Program-made: the position numbers and the translations under genes
Notes under the pieces: generated by a model
Databases searched by the model: none
What the model was told of the DNA's origin: nothing
What the model saw: only the letters and a program-made list of their open reading frames with translations
Part shown: piece after piece, positions 1 through 5,886 of the stretch
Position numbering within the stretch: position 1 is the first letter of the stretch
Layout: every line of letters starts with the position of its first letter
Origin: Methanomicrobiales archaeon
GTDB lineage: Archaea > Halobacteriota > Methanomicrobia > Methanomicrobiales > Methanoculleaceae
Length of the DNA: 6,299 bases
Reading direction: 5' to 3'
Assembly (NCBI GenBank): GCA_019136335.1
Contig: JAGVUK010000326.1
Location: 1-6,299, forward strand

Positions 1-543
1 TGCAGGGTGATCGGTGAGTCCTACGGCATCCCGACGACCATCCTCCGGCTCTTTTCCGTCTACGGCCCGCACCAGGGGTATGCCAACCCCTACTCCGGCA
101 TGCTGACCGAGTACGCGTTCCGCCTGCTCCAGGGACTCCCCGTGCGCCTCTTCGAGGACGGCTACCAGCAGCGCGACTTCGTGAGCGTCTACGACGTGGC
201 GCGCGCCTTCCGCCTGGCCCTTGAGTCCCCCCGCGCCGGGGGGGAGACGTTCAACATCGGGAGCGGCCGCCCCCACACGTTCTGGACCGTCGCCGACCGA
301 CTTATGGCGATAACCGGGCGGCAGGACCTCTCCCCCGAGATCACGGGGGCGGGACGCGTGGGGGATATCCGCCACTGCATCGCGGACATTAGCCGCGCAC
401 GAGAGGCCCTCGGTTACGAGCCGGAGGTCTCCCTCGAAGCGGGCCTGCTCGACCTTGTCGCCTGGATCAAGGCGGATATCGCAGAGCGGCGGATGGTCCC
501 GGCATCCCTCAAGGTTCCGGCGTCGTCACGCCTCCGGGTTTGA
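1..543 (+). CDS. NAD-dependent epimerase/dehydratase (extended SDR), C-terminal part, 5' end off window
   Basis: The frame is open from base 1 and ends at TGA 541-543, so only about the last 180 residues are seen. They show the C-terminal half of an extended short-chain dehydrogenase acting on a nucleotide sugar, as in UDP-glucose 4-epimerase and dTDP-glucose 4,6-dehydratase. The segment after the catalytic YxxxK helix reads ILRLFSVYGPHQ. It is followed by the substrate-domain signature RDFVSVYDVARA, then FNIGSG, and a C-terminal GDIRHCIADISRAREALGYEP, where GD and ALGYEP are typical of the family. The Rossmann GxxGxxG motif and the YxxxK pair lie upstream of the window. The likely role is making a sugar precursor for cell-surface glycans; the exact sugar cannot be told from this part. 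The GTG at 7 is internal, not a start. The last dozen residues look like an unconserved tail. Family call is firm, substrate unknown. Confidence 0.9.
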   Translation, partial: CRVIGESYGIPTTILRLFSVYGPHQGYANPYSGMLTEYAFRLLQGLPVRLFEDGYQQRDFVSVYDVARAFRLALESPRAGGETFNIGSGRPHTFWTVADRLMAITGRQDLSPEITGAGRVGDIRHCIADISRAREALGYEPEVSLEAGLLDLVAWIKADIAERRMVPASLKVPASSRLRV

Positions 544-555
544 GGGGCGCCCCTC
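542..555. repeat. Perfect 14-bp palindrome on the epimerase stop codon
   Basis: GAGGGGCGCCCCTC is perfectly self-complementary and begins inside the TGA stop of the epimerase gene. It has no loop, so it would act better as a DNA-level palindrome than as an RNA hairpin. No T-tract follows, so a classical archaeal terminator is not supported. Confidence 0.5.
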
Positions 556-564
556 TCCGGGCCG

Positions 565-583
565 GGTGCGGCAGGACCGCACC
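565..583. repeat. Inverted repeat, 7-bp stem with 5-nt loop, between epimerase and oxidoreductase genes
   Basis: GGTGCGG (565-571) pairs exactly with CCGCACC (577-583) around the loop CAGGA. It sits between the epimerase stop and the TATA box of the next operon. It could be a 3'-end hairpin of the epimerase mRNA or an operator upstream of the oxidoreductase promoter. No T-rich tract follows, so termination is only a possibility. Confidence 0.5.
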
Positions 584-604
584 ACGCCCCCGCTCGCGGC
601 GCAA

Positions 605-612
605 CCTATATA
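605..612 (+). promoter_or_regulatory. Archaeal TATA box for the 2-oxoacid oxidoreductase operon
   Basis: CCTATATA stands out in an otherwise GC-rich gap. A start about 25 nt downstream would fall near 635, giving a leader of only about 10 nt before the ATG at 645. That fits the lack of a good Shine-Dalgarno site there. Confidence 0.6.
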
Positions 613-644
613 CCCGCCGGCAGGCTACGGCACGCCTGATAACC

Positions 645-2303
645 ATGAGCGAATACTCCGTGCTGATCGGCGGGAGGGCCGGCGAAGGCATCAATACGGC
701 AGGCCTTTCCATCGCCCGCCTCTTCTCGCGCCTTGGCTACCGCACCTGCATGTATTTCGATTACCCCTCGCTCATCCGGGGCGGGCACAACTTCGCGATC
801 GTCCGGGCCTCCGATATGAGGATAGGGGCGCACCGCACGCCGGTCGACGTCCTCCTCGCCTTCGACCAGAACAGCATCGAGCACCACCGCCAGAGGATCC
901 GCGACACCACGACCGTCGTCTACGACGCTTCAACGGTGGTGAGAGGCCAGGGCTACGGCCTCCCGCTCGATGCGATCCTCAAGGAGGAGAACGCACCCCC
1001 GATCACCGGGAACTCCGCGATGCTCGGGGCGCTCGCGCAGGTGGCGGGTATCGACCGGGATCTCCTCGAGGCGGTCCTCCGCGAAAGTGTCCCCGCAAAG
1101 CACCTTGAGGCAAACCTCCGGGTCGCCGGGAGGGGTTACGACGCCGTGGAGAACGTCTTCACCGTCGAGCCGCTCGATGCCCCGACCTTCCCGGTCCTGA
1201 CGGGAAACGAGGCCGCCGGGCTCGGGCTCGTCCACGGCGGGCTTGAGTCCTACGTCGCCTACCCGATGACCCCATCCTCAAACCTCCTTCACTTCCTTGC
1301 CGAACACGCCGAAGATTTCTCGATCAAGGTCCTCCACCCTGAAAACGAGATCAGCGTCATCCTGATGGCGCTCGGGCTCGCCTACGCCGGCGAGAAGGCG
1401 GCGGTCGGCACATCGGGCGGCGGGTTCTGCCTGATGACCGAAGGCCTCTCGTTTGCCGGGATGGCGGAGCTCCCTGTGACGATCGTGATGGGGCAGCGGC
1501 CCGGCCCGAGCACCGGCATGCCGACCTACACCGCCCAGAGCGACCTCCACTTCGTCCTGAACGCGGGTCAGGGGGAGTTTCCCCGGCTGGTCGCCGCTCC
1601 CGGCGACCTCGAGGAGGCCTACACCTGGTCGTCGACCGCCCTGATGCTCTCCTGGAAGTACCAGGTGCCTTCGATCATCCTGACCGACAAGACCCTCGCA
1701 GAAGGGGCCTCCTCCTTCGATATCGAGACTGTCGTCCCGCACCCGGACCAGGAACCCGTGCTCTGGGACGGAGCCGGGGAGTATCGCCGGTATGCCCCGC
1801 GAGAGGGCGGCGTCTCGCCGCTCGCGTTCCCGGGGAGGGAAGGCGCCGTCGTCAGGGTGAACAGTTACGCTCACGACGAGGCCGGGTTCACCACGGAGGC
1901 CGCGGCGGACGTGAAGCTGCTGCAGGAGAAGAGGCTCGCGAAAGGCGAGAGCCTCAAGGCGGAACTTGCGACCTACCCCACGGTGAAGGCCTACGGCCCC
2001 CGCAACTCCGGGGCGACGATCGTCTGCTGGGGCTCGGAGAAGTGGGCGTGCATCGAGGCCGCCGAAAAGTTCGGGGCGCGGGTCGTCCAGCCGCTCGTCC
2101 TTGCGCCGTTCCCCGTCCGGCACTGGAAGGAGGCGATGATCGGGGCGGGGAAGATCATCTGCGTCGAGAACAACGCTACGGGAGAGCTCGCCCGCCTCCT
2201 CCGGCAGCAGGGTTTCGACCCCGGCCGCTCGGTCCTGAAGTACGACGGGCGGCCGTTTGCCGTCGACGAACTGGAGGCACGCCTTCTGGAGGTGCTCGCA
2301 TGA
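645..2303 (+). CDS. 2-oxoacid:acceptor oxidoreductase, fused gamma-alpha subunit
   Basis: This 552-residue protein is the large subunit of a 2-oxoacid:ferredoxin oxidoreductase. Such enzymes decarboxylate a 2-oxoacid with CoA to acyl-CoA and pass electrons to ferredoxin, or run in reverse. Residues 1 to about 185 form the gamma domain, with GGRAGEGI at 9-16 and RGGH at 45-48. From about 190 to 400 comes the pyrimidine-binding domain I, with YPMTPSS at 206-212 (the YPITPSS motif of two-subunit archaeal enzymes), HPENE ending at E235, TSGGG at 256-260 and QRPGPSTG around R285. A C-terminal domain II carries ENNATGELA at 508-516. The frame is open upstream to about 540, but no ATG precedes 645 and the TATA box at 605-612 lies inside that stretch, so 645 is the start. 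Ribosome binding is weak and the transcript is probably almost leaderless. The stop overlaps the beta-subunit start. Substrate (2-oxoglutarate, pyruvate, branched-chain or other) is not resolved. Confidence 0.93.
   Translation: MSEYSVLIGGRAGEGINTAGLSIARLFSRLGYRTCMYFDYPSLIRGGHNFAIVRASDMRIGAHRTPVDVLLAFDQNSIEHHRQRIRDTTTVVYDASTVVRGQGYGLPLDAILKEENAPPITGNSAMLGALAQVAGIDRDLLEAVLRESVPAKHLEANLRVAGRGYDAVENVFTVEPLDAPTFPVLTGNEAAGLGLVHGGLESYVAYPMTPSSNLLHFLAEHAEDFSIKVLHPENEISVILMALGLAYAGEKAAVGTSGGGFCLMTEGLSFAGMAELPVTIVMGQRPGPSTGMPTYTAQSDLHFVLNAGQGEFPRLVAAPGDLEEAYTWSSTALMLSWKYQVPSIILTDKTLAEGASSFDIETVVPHPDQEPVLWDGAGEYRRYAPREGGVSPLAFPGREGAVVRVNSYAHDEAGFTTEAAADVKLLQEKRLAKGESLKAELATYPTVKAYGPRNSGATIVCWGSEKWACIEAAEKFGARVVQPLVLAPFPVRHWKEAMIGAGKIICVENNATGELARLLRQQGFDPGRSVLKYDGRPFAVDELEARLLEVLA
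2288..2294 (+). promoter_or_regulatory. Strong Shine-Dalgarno site for the beta subunit
   Basis: GGAGGTG matches the archaeal anti-Shine-Dalgarno sequence and lies 5 nt before ATG 2300, inside the last codons of the alpha gene. It fixes the beta start and indicates coupled translation of the two subunits. Confidence 0.8.
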
Positions 2304-3184
2304 GCCCGGAGCAACCTGCCGGAAAACCGGCCGGCGGGCTCATCAGCCCGGCACAGAACACCTGGTGCCCCGGGTGCGGCAACTTCGCAATCGAGCACAT
2401 GATGAAGTCGGCCATCGCCGAACTCTCGGAGGAGGAGGGGATACCCCTCCATAACTTCGTCCTCCTCGGGGGGATCGGGTGCCACGGAAAACTGGTCGAT
2501 TACTTAAACGTCAACAGTTTCTACGGTATCCACGGACGATCGATACCGGCGGCCACCGGGATGCGCCTTGCAAACCCGGACTTAAAGATCATCTGCCACG
2601 TCGGGGACGGCGACATCTACGCGGAAGGGCTCGACCACCTCATCTTTGCGGCCAAACGGAACAGCGATATCACGGTCATCGTCCACGACAACCGGGTCTA
2701 CGGGCTGACGACGGGGCAGTACACCCCCACGTCGCCCTTTGGGTTTCGCGGCCGCTCCACCCCCGGCGGGATCACGGAGCACCCCATCAACCCCCTCGAG
2801 GTGATGCTCGCCGCCGGGGCCACCCACATCGCCCGGGGCTACACGAAGAAGGTCCGGCACCTCAAAGACCTCTTCAAGGAGGCGATCCTGCACCGGGGGT
2901 TCTCGTTCGTCGACGTCCTCCAGATCTGCGCGACCTACTTCAACCTGACCGGCTACTACGACGCTCACGCCTACGAGCTCGCGGAAGGGGAGGTCGAGAC
3001 GGGCAGGTTCGAGAGCGCTCAAGAAAAGATCCGGGAATGGGACTACGATCAAGAGGCGCCGATCGCACTCGGGACGTTCTACTCGGTCGAAAAACCGATC
3101 TACGAGGAGAAGTTCCAGGCGCTCACCGCCGGGAAACCGGACCGGCGGGCGCTTGTCCGGAAGATGATCGAGGGGCGGCGGTGA
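2300..3184 (+). CDS. 2-oxoacid:acceptor oxidoreductase, TPP-binding beta subunit
   Basis: This 294-residue protein is the catalytic thiamine-diphosphate and [4Fe-4S] subunit that pairs with the gamma-alpha protein encoded just upstream. WCPGCG supplies C23 and C26, GIGCHGK supplies C61, and LQICATYFN supplies C210. This is the four-cysteine pattern that holds the single cluster in two-subunit archaeal enzymes. The TPP/Mg motif runs from GDGD at 102-105 to DN at 130-131, followed by YGLTTGQYTPTSP at 134-146. K64, three residues after the third cysteine, sits where a lysine contacts the 2-oxoacid carboxylate in Sulfolobus enzymes (recalled from the literature, not checked). The start is ATG 2300, which overlaps the alpha stop as ATGA and has an ideal ribosome site 5 nt upstream; the open frame extending back to 2042 is only a shadow in alpha. 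No ferredoxin-like delta gene is adjacent, as expected for the two-subunit class. Length is normal. Confidence 0.93.
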   Translation: MSPEQPAGKPAGGLISPAQNTWCPGCGNFAIEHMMKSAIAELSEEEGIPLHNFVLLGGIGCHGKLVDYLNVNSFYGIHGRSIPAATGMRLANPDLKIICHVGDGDIYAEGLDHLIFAAKRNSDITVIVHDNRVYGLTTGQYTPTSPFGFRGRSTPGGITEHPINPLEVMLAAGATHIARGYTKKVRHLKDLFKEAILHRGFSFVDVLQICATYFNLTGYYDAHAYELAEGEVETGRFESAQEKIREWDYDQEAPIALGTFYSVEKPIYEEKFQALTAGKPDRRALVRKMIEGRR

Positions 3185-3199
3185 GTTCCGGCCGGGACC

Positions 3200-3206
3200 T
3201 TTATAT
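3200..3206 (+). promoter_or_regulatory. Archaeal TATA box for the SDR gene
   Basis: TTTATAT (within CCTTTATATCC) is the only AT-rich patch in the 110-nt gap. Transcription would begin near 3228, leaving a leader of about 65 nt. It lies only 16 nt after the beta stop. Confidence 0.6.
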
Positions 3207-3211
3207 CCTCT

Positions 3212-3230
3212 CGGGCCCCCAGGGGGCCCG
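3212..3230. repeat. Perfect 9-bp-arm GC palindrome at the predicted SDR transcription start
   Basis: CGGGCCCCCAGGGGGCCCG has perfect 9-bp arms around a single A. It begins 5 nt after the TATA box and covers the expected start of transcription, a position suited to an operator. With only one central base, an RNA hairpin would lose some inner pairs. No T-tract follows, so it is not a typical terminator for the upstream operon. Confidence 0.6.
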
Positions 3231-3247
3231 GGGACGGGCGGGATGCC

Positions 3248-3276
3248 GCCGGGTCCCGGCAGGCGCCCGGGCCCGG
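3248..3276. repeat. Two further GC-only palindromes in the SDR leader
   Basis: GCCGGGTCCCGGC (3248-3260, 6-bp arms around T) and CCGGGCCCGG (3267-3276, perfect) follow the 3212-3230 palindrome and end 5 nt before the ribosome binding site. The shared CGGG/CCCG cores allow alternative pairings in the RNA. High G+C makes short palindromes easier to get by chance. Confidence 0.45.
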
Positions 3277-3281
3277 ATCAC

Positions 3282-3288
3282 GAGGTGA
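3282..3288 (+). promoter_or_regulatory. Shine-Dalgarno site for the SDR gene
   Basis: GAGGTGA lies 6 nt before ATG 3295 and matches the archaeal anti-Shine-Dalgarno sequence. It selects this ATG over the earlier out-of-frame ATG at 3243. Confidence 0.75.
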
Positions 3289-3294
3289 GGCGGG

Positions 3295-4203
3295 ATGAGA
3301 CGGCTGGAAGGAAAGAACGTCCTCGTCACCGGCGGATCGACCGGCATCGGCCGGGCGACGGCGATCAGGTTCGCGGACGAGGGCGCAAACGTCGCCATCA
3401 ATTACTATACGAGCGAGACGGAAGCGGAGATAACGCTTGAAGAGGCGAGAACGACCTGCAACATCATCCGCGGGAAAGGATGCGGAGAGATGCTGGTCCA
3501 GGGGGACGTCGCGAGCGAAGAGGACGTCAGGCGCATATTCCACGAGATCCTTGGCGCATGGGGAAGGCTCGATATCCTGATCAACAACGCGGGGATCCAG
3601 GCCGCGAGCCCGGCCCACGAGACGGATATGGAGGCCTACGACCGGGTCCTCGCGGTGAACCTCCGGGGCGCGTTCCTCTGCGCCCGCGAGGCCGTGCGGC
3701 ACTTCCTCGACCGCGGGGGCGGGGGCATCATCATCAACAACACATCGGTCCACGAGGCCATCCCGAAACCGTATTACGCCCCTTATGCCGCGAGCAAGGC
3801 GGGGCTTGGGGCCCTCGGGAGGACCCTTGCGCTCGAGTACGCCGGGCAGGGCATCCGGGTCAACACGGTCGCCCCCGGCGCCATCGCAACCCCGATAAAC
3901 CGCGAGTGGCTGGAGGATCCCGAAAAGAGGGCGGAGGTGGAGAAACACATCCCGATGGGCCGCGCCGGGGAGCCGGAGGAGGTCGCTGCGATCTTCGTGT
4001 TCCTCGCGTCCGACGAGGCCGCCTACATCACCGGGCAGACGCTCTACGTCGACGGGGGGCTGACCCTCTGCGCCGACTTCAGGACGCCGTGGTCGTCGGG
4101 AGCTGAGGGCCAAAAGAGGTTCTCCCCGCAAACGGTCGCCGCCGAGCCGGGATCCCCCCCACAGGATCCCGGCCGGCGGATTCATTCAAACAAATTAATA
4201 TAA
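3295..4203 (+). CDS. Classical SDR oxidoreductase, glucose 1-dehydrogenase-like, with extended C-terminus
   Basis: This is a classical short-chain dehydrogenase/reductase that oxidises or reduces an alcohol/carbonyl with NAD(P). Seen directly: cofactor motif TGGSTGIG at 12-19, NNAG at 97-100, N122 in VNL, catalytic S151, Y164 and K168 (YAASK), and PGAIATP at 194-200 after the active site. The ending YITGQTLYVDGGLTLCADF resembles the glucose 1-dehydrogenase group, but glucose as the true substrate in a methanogen is doubtful. The frame gives 302 residues, against about 260-270 usual. Residues from about 269 onward match nothing I recognise, are rich in Pro, Gly and Arg, and end with codons rare in this window (ATT, TCA, TTA, ATA). 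They also cover a terminator-like hairpin at 4146-4173. A TGA at 4104-4106 in another frame lies where the family normally ends, so a small indel may have caused the overrun. The gene has its own promoter and a strong ribosome site. Family sure, substrate not. Confidence 0.88.
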   Translation: MRRLEGKNVLVTGGSTGIGRATAIRFADEGANVAINYYTSETEAEITLEEARTTCNIIRGKGCGEMLVQGDVASEEDVRRIFHEILGAWGRLDILINNAGIQAASPAHETDMEAYDRVLAVNLRGAFLCAREAVRHFLDRGGGGIIINNTSVHEAIPKPYYAPYAASKAGLGALGRTLALEYAGQGIRVNTVAPGAIATPINREWLEDPEKRAEVEKHIPMGRAGEPEEVAAIFVFLASDEAAYITGQTLYVDGGLTLCADFRTPWSSGAEGQKRFSPQTVAAEPGSPPQDPGRRIHSNKLI

Positions 4204-4213
4204 TTCTATTTTT
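4146..4213 (+). terminator. Terminator-like hairpin and downstream T-tract after the SDR gene
   Basis: GCCGGGATCC (4146-4155) and GGATCCCGGC (4164-4173) form a perfect 10-bp stem with an 8-nt loop. About 35 nt later, in an AT-rich stretch, comes TTTTT (4209-4213), the kind of T-tract that ends archaeal transcripts. The hairpin lies inside the last codons of the SDR frame, which is odd for a terminator unless those codons are a recent extension. The T-tract is also part of the next TATA box. Confidence 0.5.
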
Positions 4214-4216
4214 ATA
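4209..4216 (+). promoter_or_regulatory. TATA box for the MFS transporter gene
   Basis: TTTTTATA, in the only clearly AT-rich stretch of the window (about 4182-4234), fits an archaeal TATA box. Transcription would start near 4240, giving a leader of about 110 nt, long compared with the other genes here. Confidence 0.5.
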
Positions 4217-4255
4217 CAGTAAAACCCAAAAAATGGCGCCCGGCGCAGGATCCGC

Positions 4256-4271
4256 TGCCGGGATTCCGGCA
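4256..4271. repeat. Leader hairpin upstream of the MFS gene
   Basis: TGCCGG and CCGGCA pair perfectly around GATT. It would lie near the 5' end of the predicted transporter mRNA. No known riboswitch class is recognised in the leader. Confidence 0.4.
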
Positions 4272-4305
4272 CGAAAGGCCCTCGCCCTCCCCCGGGCGAT
4301 CCCCG

Positions 4306-4312
4306 AAGGTGA
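4306..4312 (+). promoter_or_regulatory. Shine-Dalgarno site aimed at the upstream ORF
   Basis: AAGGTGA is the best ribosome binding site in the leader and lies 8 nt before ATG 4321, not before the transporter ATG at 4352. It therefore favours loading on the short upstream ORF. Confidence 0.55.
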
Positions 4313-4320
4313 ACAGTTTC

Positions 4321-4362
4321 ATGAGCACCAGAACTGGATATCCAGGAAACCATGGTCTTTGA
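4321..4362 (+). CDS. Candidate 13-residue upstream ORF overlapping the MFS start
   Basis: ATG 4321 with a good ribosome site opens a frame encoding MSTRTGYPGNHGL that ends at TGA 4360-4362. The transporter ATG at 4352 lies inside it in another frame. Ribosomes finishing the short ORF would stop 8 nt past that ATG, a layout suited to termination-reinitiation. The peptide has no recognisable family. Alternatives are a chance ORF, or an ancestral transporter start at 4321 displaced by an indel. Confidence 0.35.
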   Translation: MSTRTGYPGNHGL

Positions 4363-5830
4363 GACAGAAGAGTACCTGACGGACGAAGAGATCCAGCACG
4401 GCTTAAAACTCGTCATCAGGGACGGTCTTGCCACCCAGGCGATGGTGACGCTGACCGGCGGCATCTTCCTCGTAGCCTTTGCCCTGGAGCTCGGCGCATC
4501 CAACACCGTCATCGGCCTGCTCGCCGCGATCCCGCCGCTTGCCGAACTCCTGCAGATGCCCGCGATCTACATCGTCGACCGCGTCAGGAAAAGGAGGCTC
4601 GTGGTCGTGGCGGCGTCGCTTGCCGCCCGCCTCTGCTGGATACCCATCATCCTGATACCGTTCGCCTTCTCGCTGGAACAGGGCGTATTCGTGCTCATAG
4701 CATCGATTGCTCTCTACTCGTCGTTCTCGGCGGTCTCGCACTGCGGCTGGAACTCCTGGATGCGGGACCTGATACCGCAGGATCGGCTCGGGGCCTTCTT
4801 CTCCCGGCGGATGACCCTCTCGACGGCACTTGCGCTCGTCATCAGCCTCGCCGCCGGTTTCTTCATCGACTCCTGGAAAGTCGTCTTCCCGGACCTTGCA
4901 GCCTACGGCTACTCTGCCCTCTTCCTCCTCGGGCTCATCGCCGGCCTCGTCGGGATCACCCTCCTTGCCCGCACGCCCGAACCCCGGATGGTCACCGCCG
5001 ATGAGGAGGACGGTCTGCTCGCCGCCATCAGAAAACCTTTTGCGGACATCAACTTCCGGAACCTGATCGTCTTCCTCGGTTCGTGGAACTTCGCCGTCAA
5101 CCTTGCAGCGCCGTTCTTCACGGTCTACATGCTGCAGAGGATAGGCCTTGACATATCGGTCGTCGTCGCCCTCGGCGTCCTCAGCCAGATCATGAACATC
5201 GTCTTCTACCGGTCCTGGGGCCGGGTCTCCGACCGCTACTCCAACAAGTCGGTCCTCGCCGTGAGCGGCCCGCTCTTTATGCTCGCGATCTTCGCGTGGA
5301 TGTTCGTCACGCTCCCCGACGTCTACCCCCTGACCTACCCGCTGCTCATCCTCATCCACATCCTCATGGGGATATCGCTTGCGGGTGTCTCGCTCGCCTC
5401 GGGAAACATCAGCTTAAAGATGGCCCCGCAGGGCCAGGCGACCAGTTACCTTGCGGCGAGCACCTTCACGAACTCGGTCGCCGCCGGGATCGCCCCGATC
5501 CTCGGCGGTCTCTTCGTGGACTTCTTTGCCGAGCGGGAACTGATATGGACCCTGATCTGGAAGGACCCGGTGCGCGAACTTGTCTTTGTCACCCTTGACC
5601 TGCAGCAGTGGGAGTTCTTCTTCCTCTTCGCCTTCATCCTCGGGCTCTACTCCCTGCACCGCCTGGCCGCGGTGCAGGAGGAGGGGGAGGCGAAGGAACA
5701 GGAGATCGTCGACGAGCTCATCGCGGGGGTCCGGCGGGATATGCGGAACTTTTCCCCGGCGGGAGGCCTCCGCGACCTGGTGAAGTTCCCCTTCTCGTCC
5801 GCGAGGGCCGGGCGGAGGAAGAAGCGGTAG
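4352..5830 (+). CDS. MFS transporter, 12 predicted membrane helices
   Basis: This 492-residue membrane protein belongs to the major facilitator superfamily. By eye, hydrophobic helices lie near 28-48, 52-75, 82-106, 111-130, 155-174, 185-206, 236-259, 268-286, 300-320, 328-350, 366-392 and 418-438. A charged central loop (207-235) divides the halves. A motif-A-like DRVRKRR follows helix 2 (76-82), and GRVSDRYSNKS follows helix 8 (290-300). The segment WNSWMRDLIPQDRLGAFFSRR (133-153) after helix 4 is typical of a broad group of uncharacterised prokaryotic MFS proteins. The N-terminus has an acidic segment, and the C-terminus has a charged tail of about 50 residues ending in a basic run (RAGRRKKR), presumably cytoplasmic. 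An in-frame TGA at 4322-4324 bars a longer start, so ATG 4352 is used. Its own ribosome site is weak (AGGA, 4 nt away). Substrate unknown; export of a small molecule or sugar or drug transport are all possible. Confidence 0.88.
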   Translation: MVFETEEYLTDEEIQHGLKLVIRDGLATQAMVTLTGGIFLVAFALELGASNTVIGLLAAIPPLAELLQMPAIYIVDRVRKRRLVVVAASLAARLCWIPIILIPFAFSLEQGVFVLIASIALYSSFSAVSHCGWNSWMRDLIPQDRLGAFFSRRMTLSTALALVISLAAGFFIDSWKVVFPDLAAYGYSALFLLGLIAGLVGITLLARTPEPRMVTADEEDGLLAAIRKPFADINFRNLIVFLGSWNFAVNLAAPFFTVYMLQRIGLDISVVVALGVLSQIMNIVFYRSWGRVSDRYSNKSVLAVSGPLFMLAIFAWMFVTLPDVYPLTYPLLILIHILMGISLAGVSLASGNISLKMAPQGQATSYLAASTFTNSVAAGIAPILGGLFVDFFAERELIWTLIWKDPVRELVFVTLDLQQWEFFFLFAFILGLYSLHRLAAVQEEGEAKEQEIVDELIAGVRRDMRNFSPAGGLRDLVKFPFSSARAGRRKKR

Positions 5831-5850
5831 AGGCGGGAAAGCGGCTCCGA

Positions 5851-5861
5851 TACCTTCATCA
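5851..5861 (+). promoter_or_regulatory. Possible weak promoter element of the nitroreductase-like gene
   Basis: TACCTTCATCA lies about 26-36 nt before ATG 5887, where a TATA element of a leaderless or short-leader transcript would be. It is a poor TATA match. The alternative is readthrough from the transporter gene, 56 nt upstream. Confidence 0.2.
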
Positions 5862-5886
5862 ACCCGGGCAGCCCCGTTCCGGTATC

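Noticed and set aside
540..644. N-terminal extension of the gamma-alpha subunit upstream of ATG 645
   Set aside because: The stretch has only a TTG start, contains the palindromes and TATA box, is Arg/Pro-rich without family similarity, and the gamma domain begins normally at 645.
1278..2123. Long minus-strand open frame opposite the gamma-alpha gene
   Set aside because: It is a mirror of biased codons in a GC-rich gene, with no recognisable protein motifs. The same holds for the long minus-strand frames at 3100-4185 and 4403-5359.
2042..2299. Upstream extension of the beta subunit frame
   Set aside because: It overlaps the conserved end of the alpha gene, looks like frame-shadow sequence, and the perfect ribosome site at 2288-2294 points to ATG 2300.
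3212..3230. Intrinsic terminator of the oxidoreductase operon
   Set aside because: There is no T-tract after the palindrome, and it lies downstream of the SDR TATA box, so an operator or leader role fits better.
3480..4106. Second plus-strand frame inside the SDR gene
   Set aside because: Arg/Gly/Pro-rich shadow of the real SDR frame with no motif of its own. Only its stop at 4104-4106 is of interest, for the C-terminal overrun.
4233..4379. 48-codon ORF starting at ATG 4233 in the transporter leader
   Set aside because: No Shine-Dalgarno site precedes it, the predicted transcription start falls at or after its ATG, its composition resembles random GC-rich sequence, and its end overlaps the transporter in another frame.
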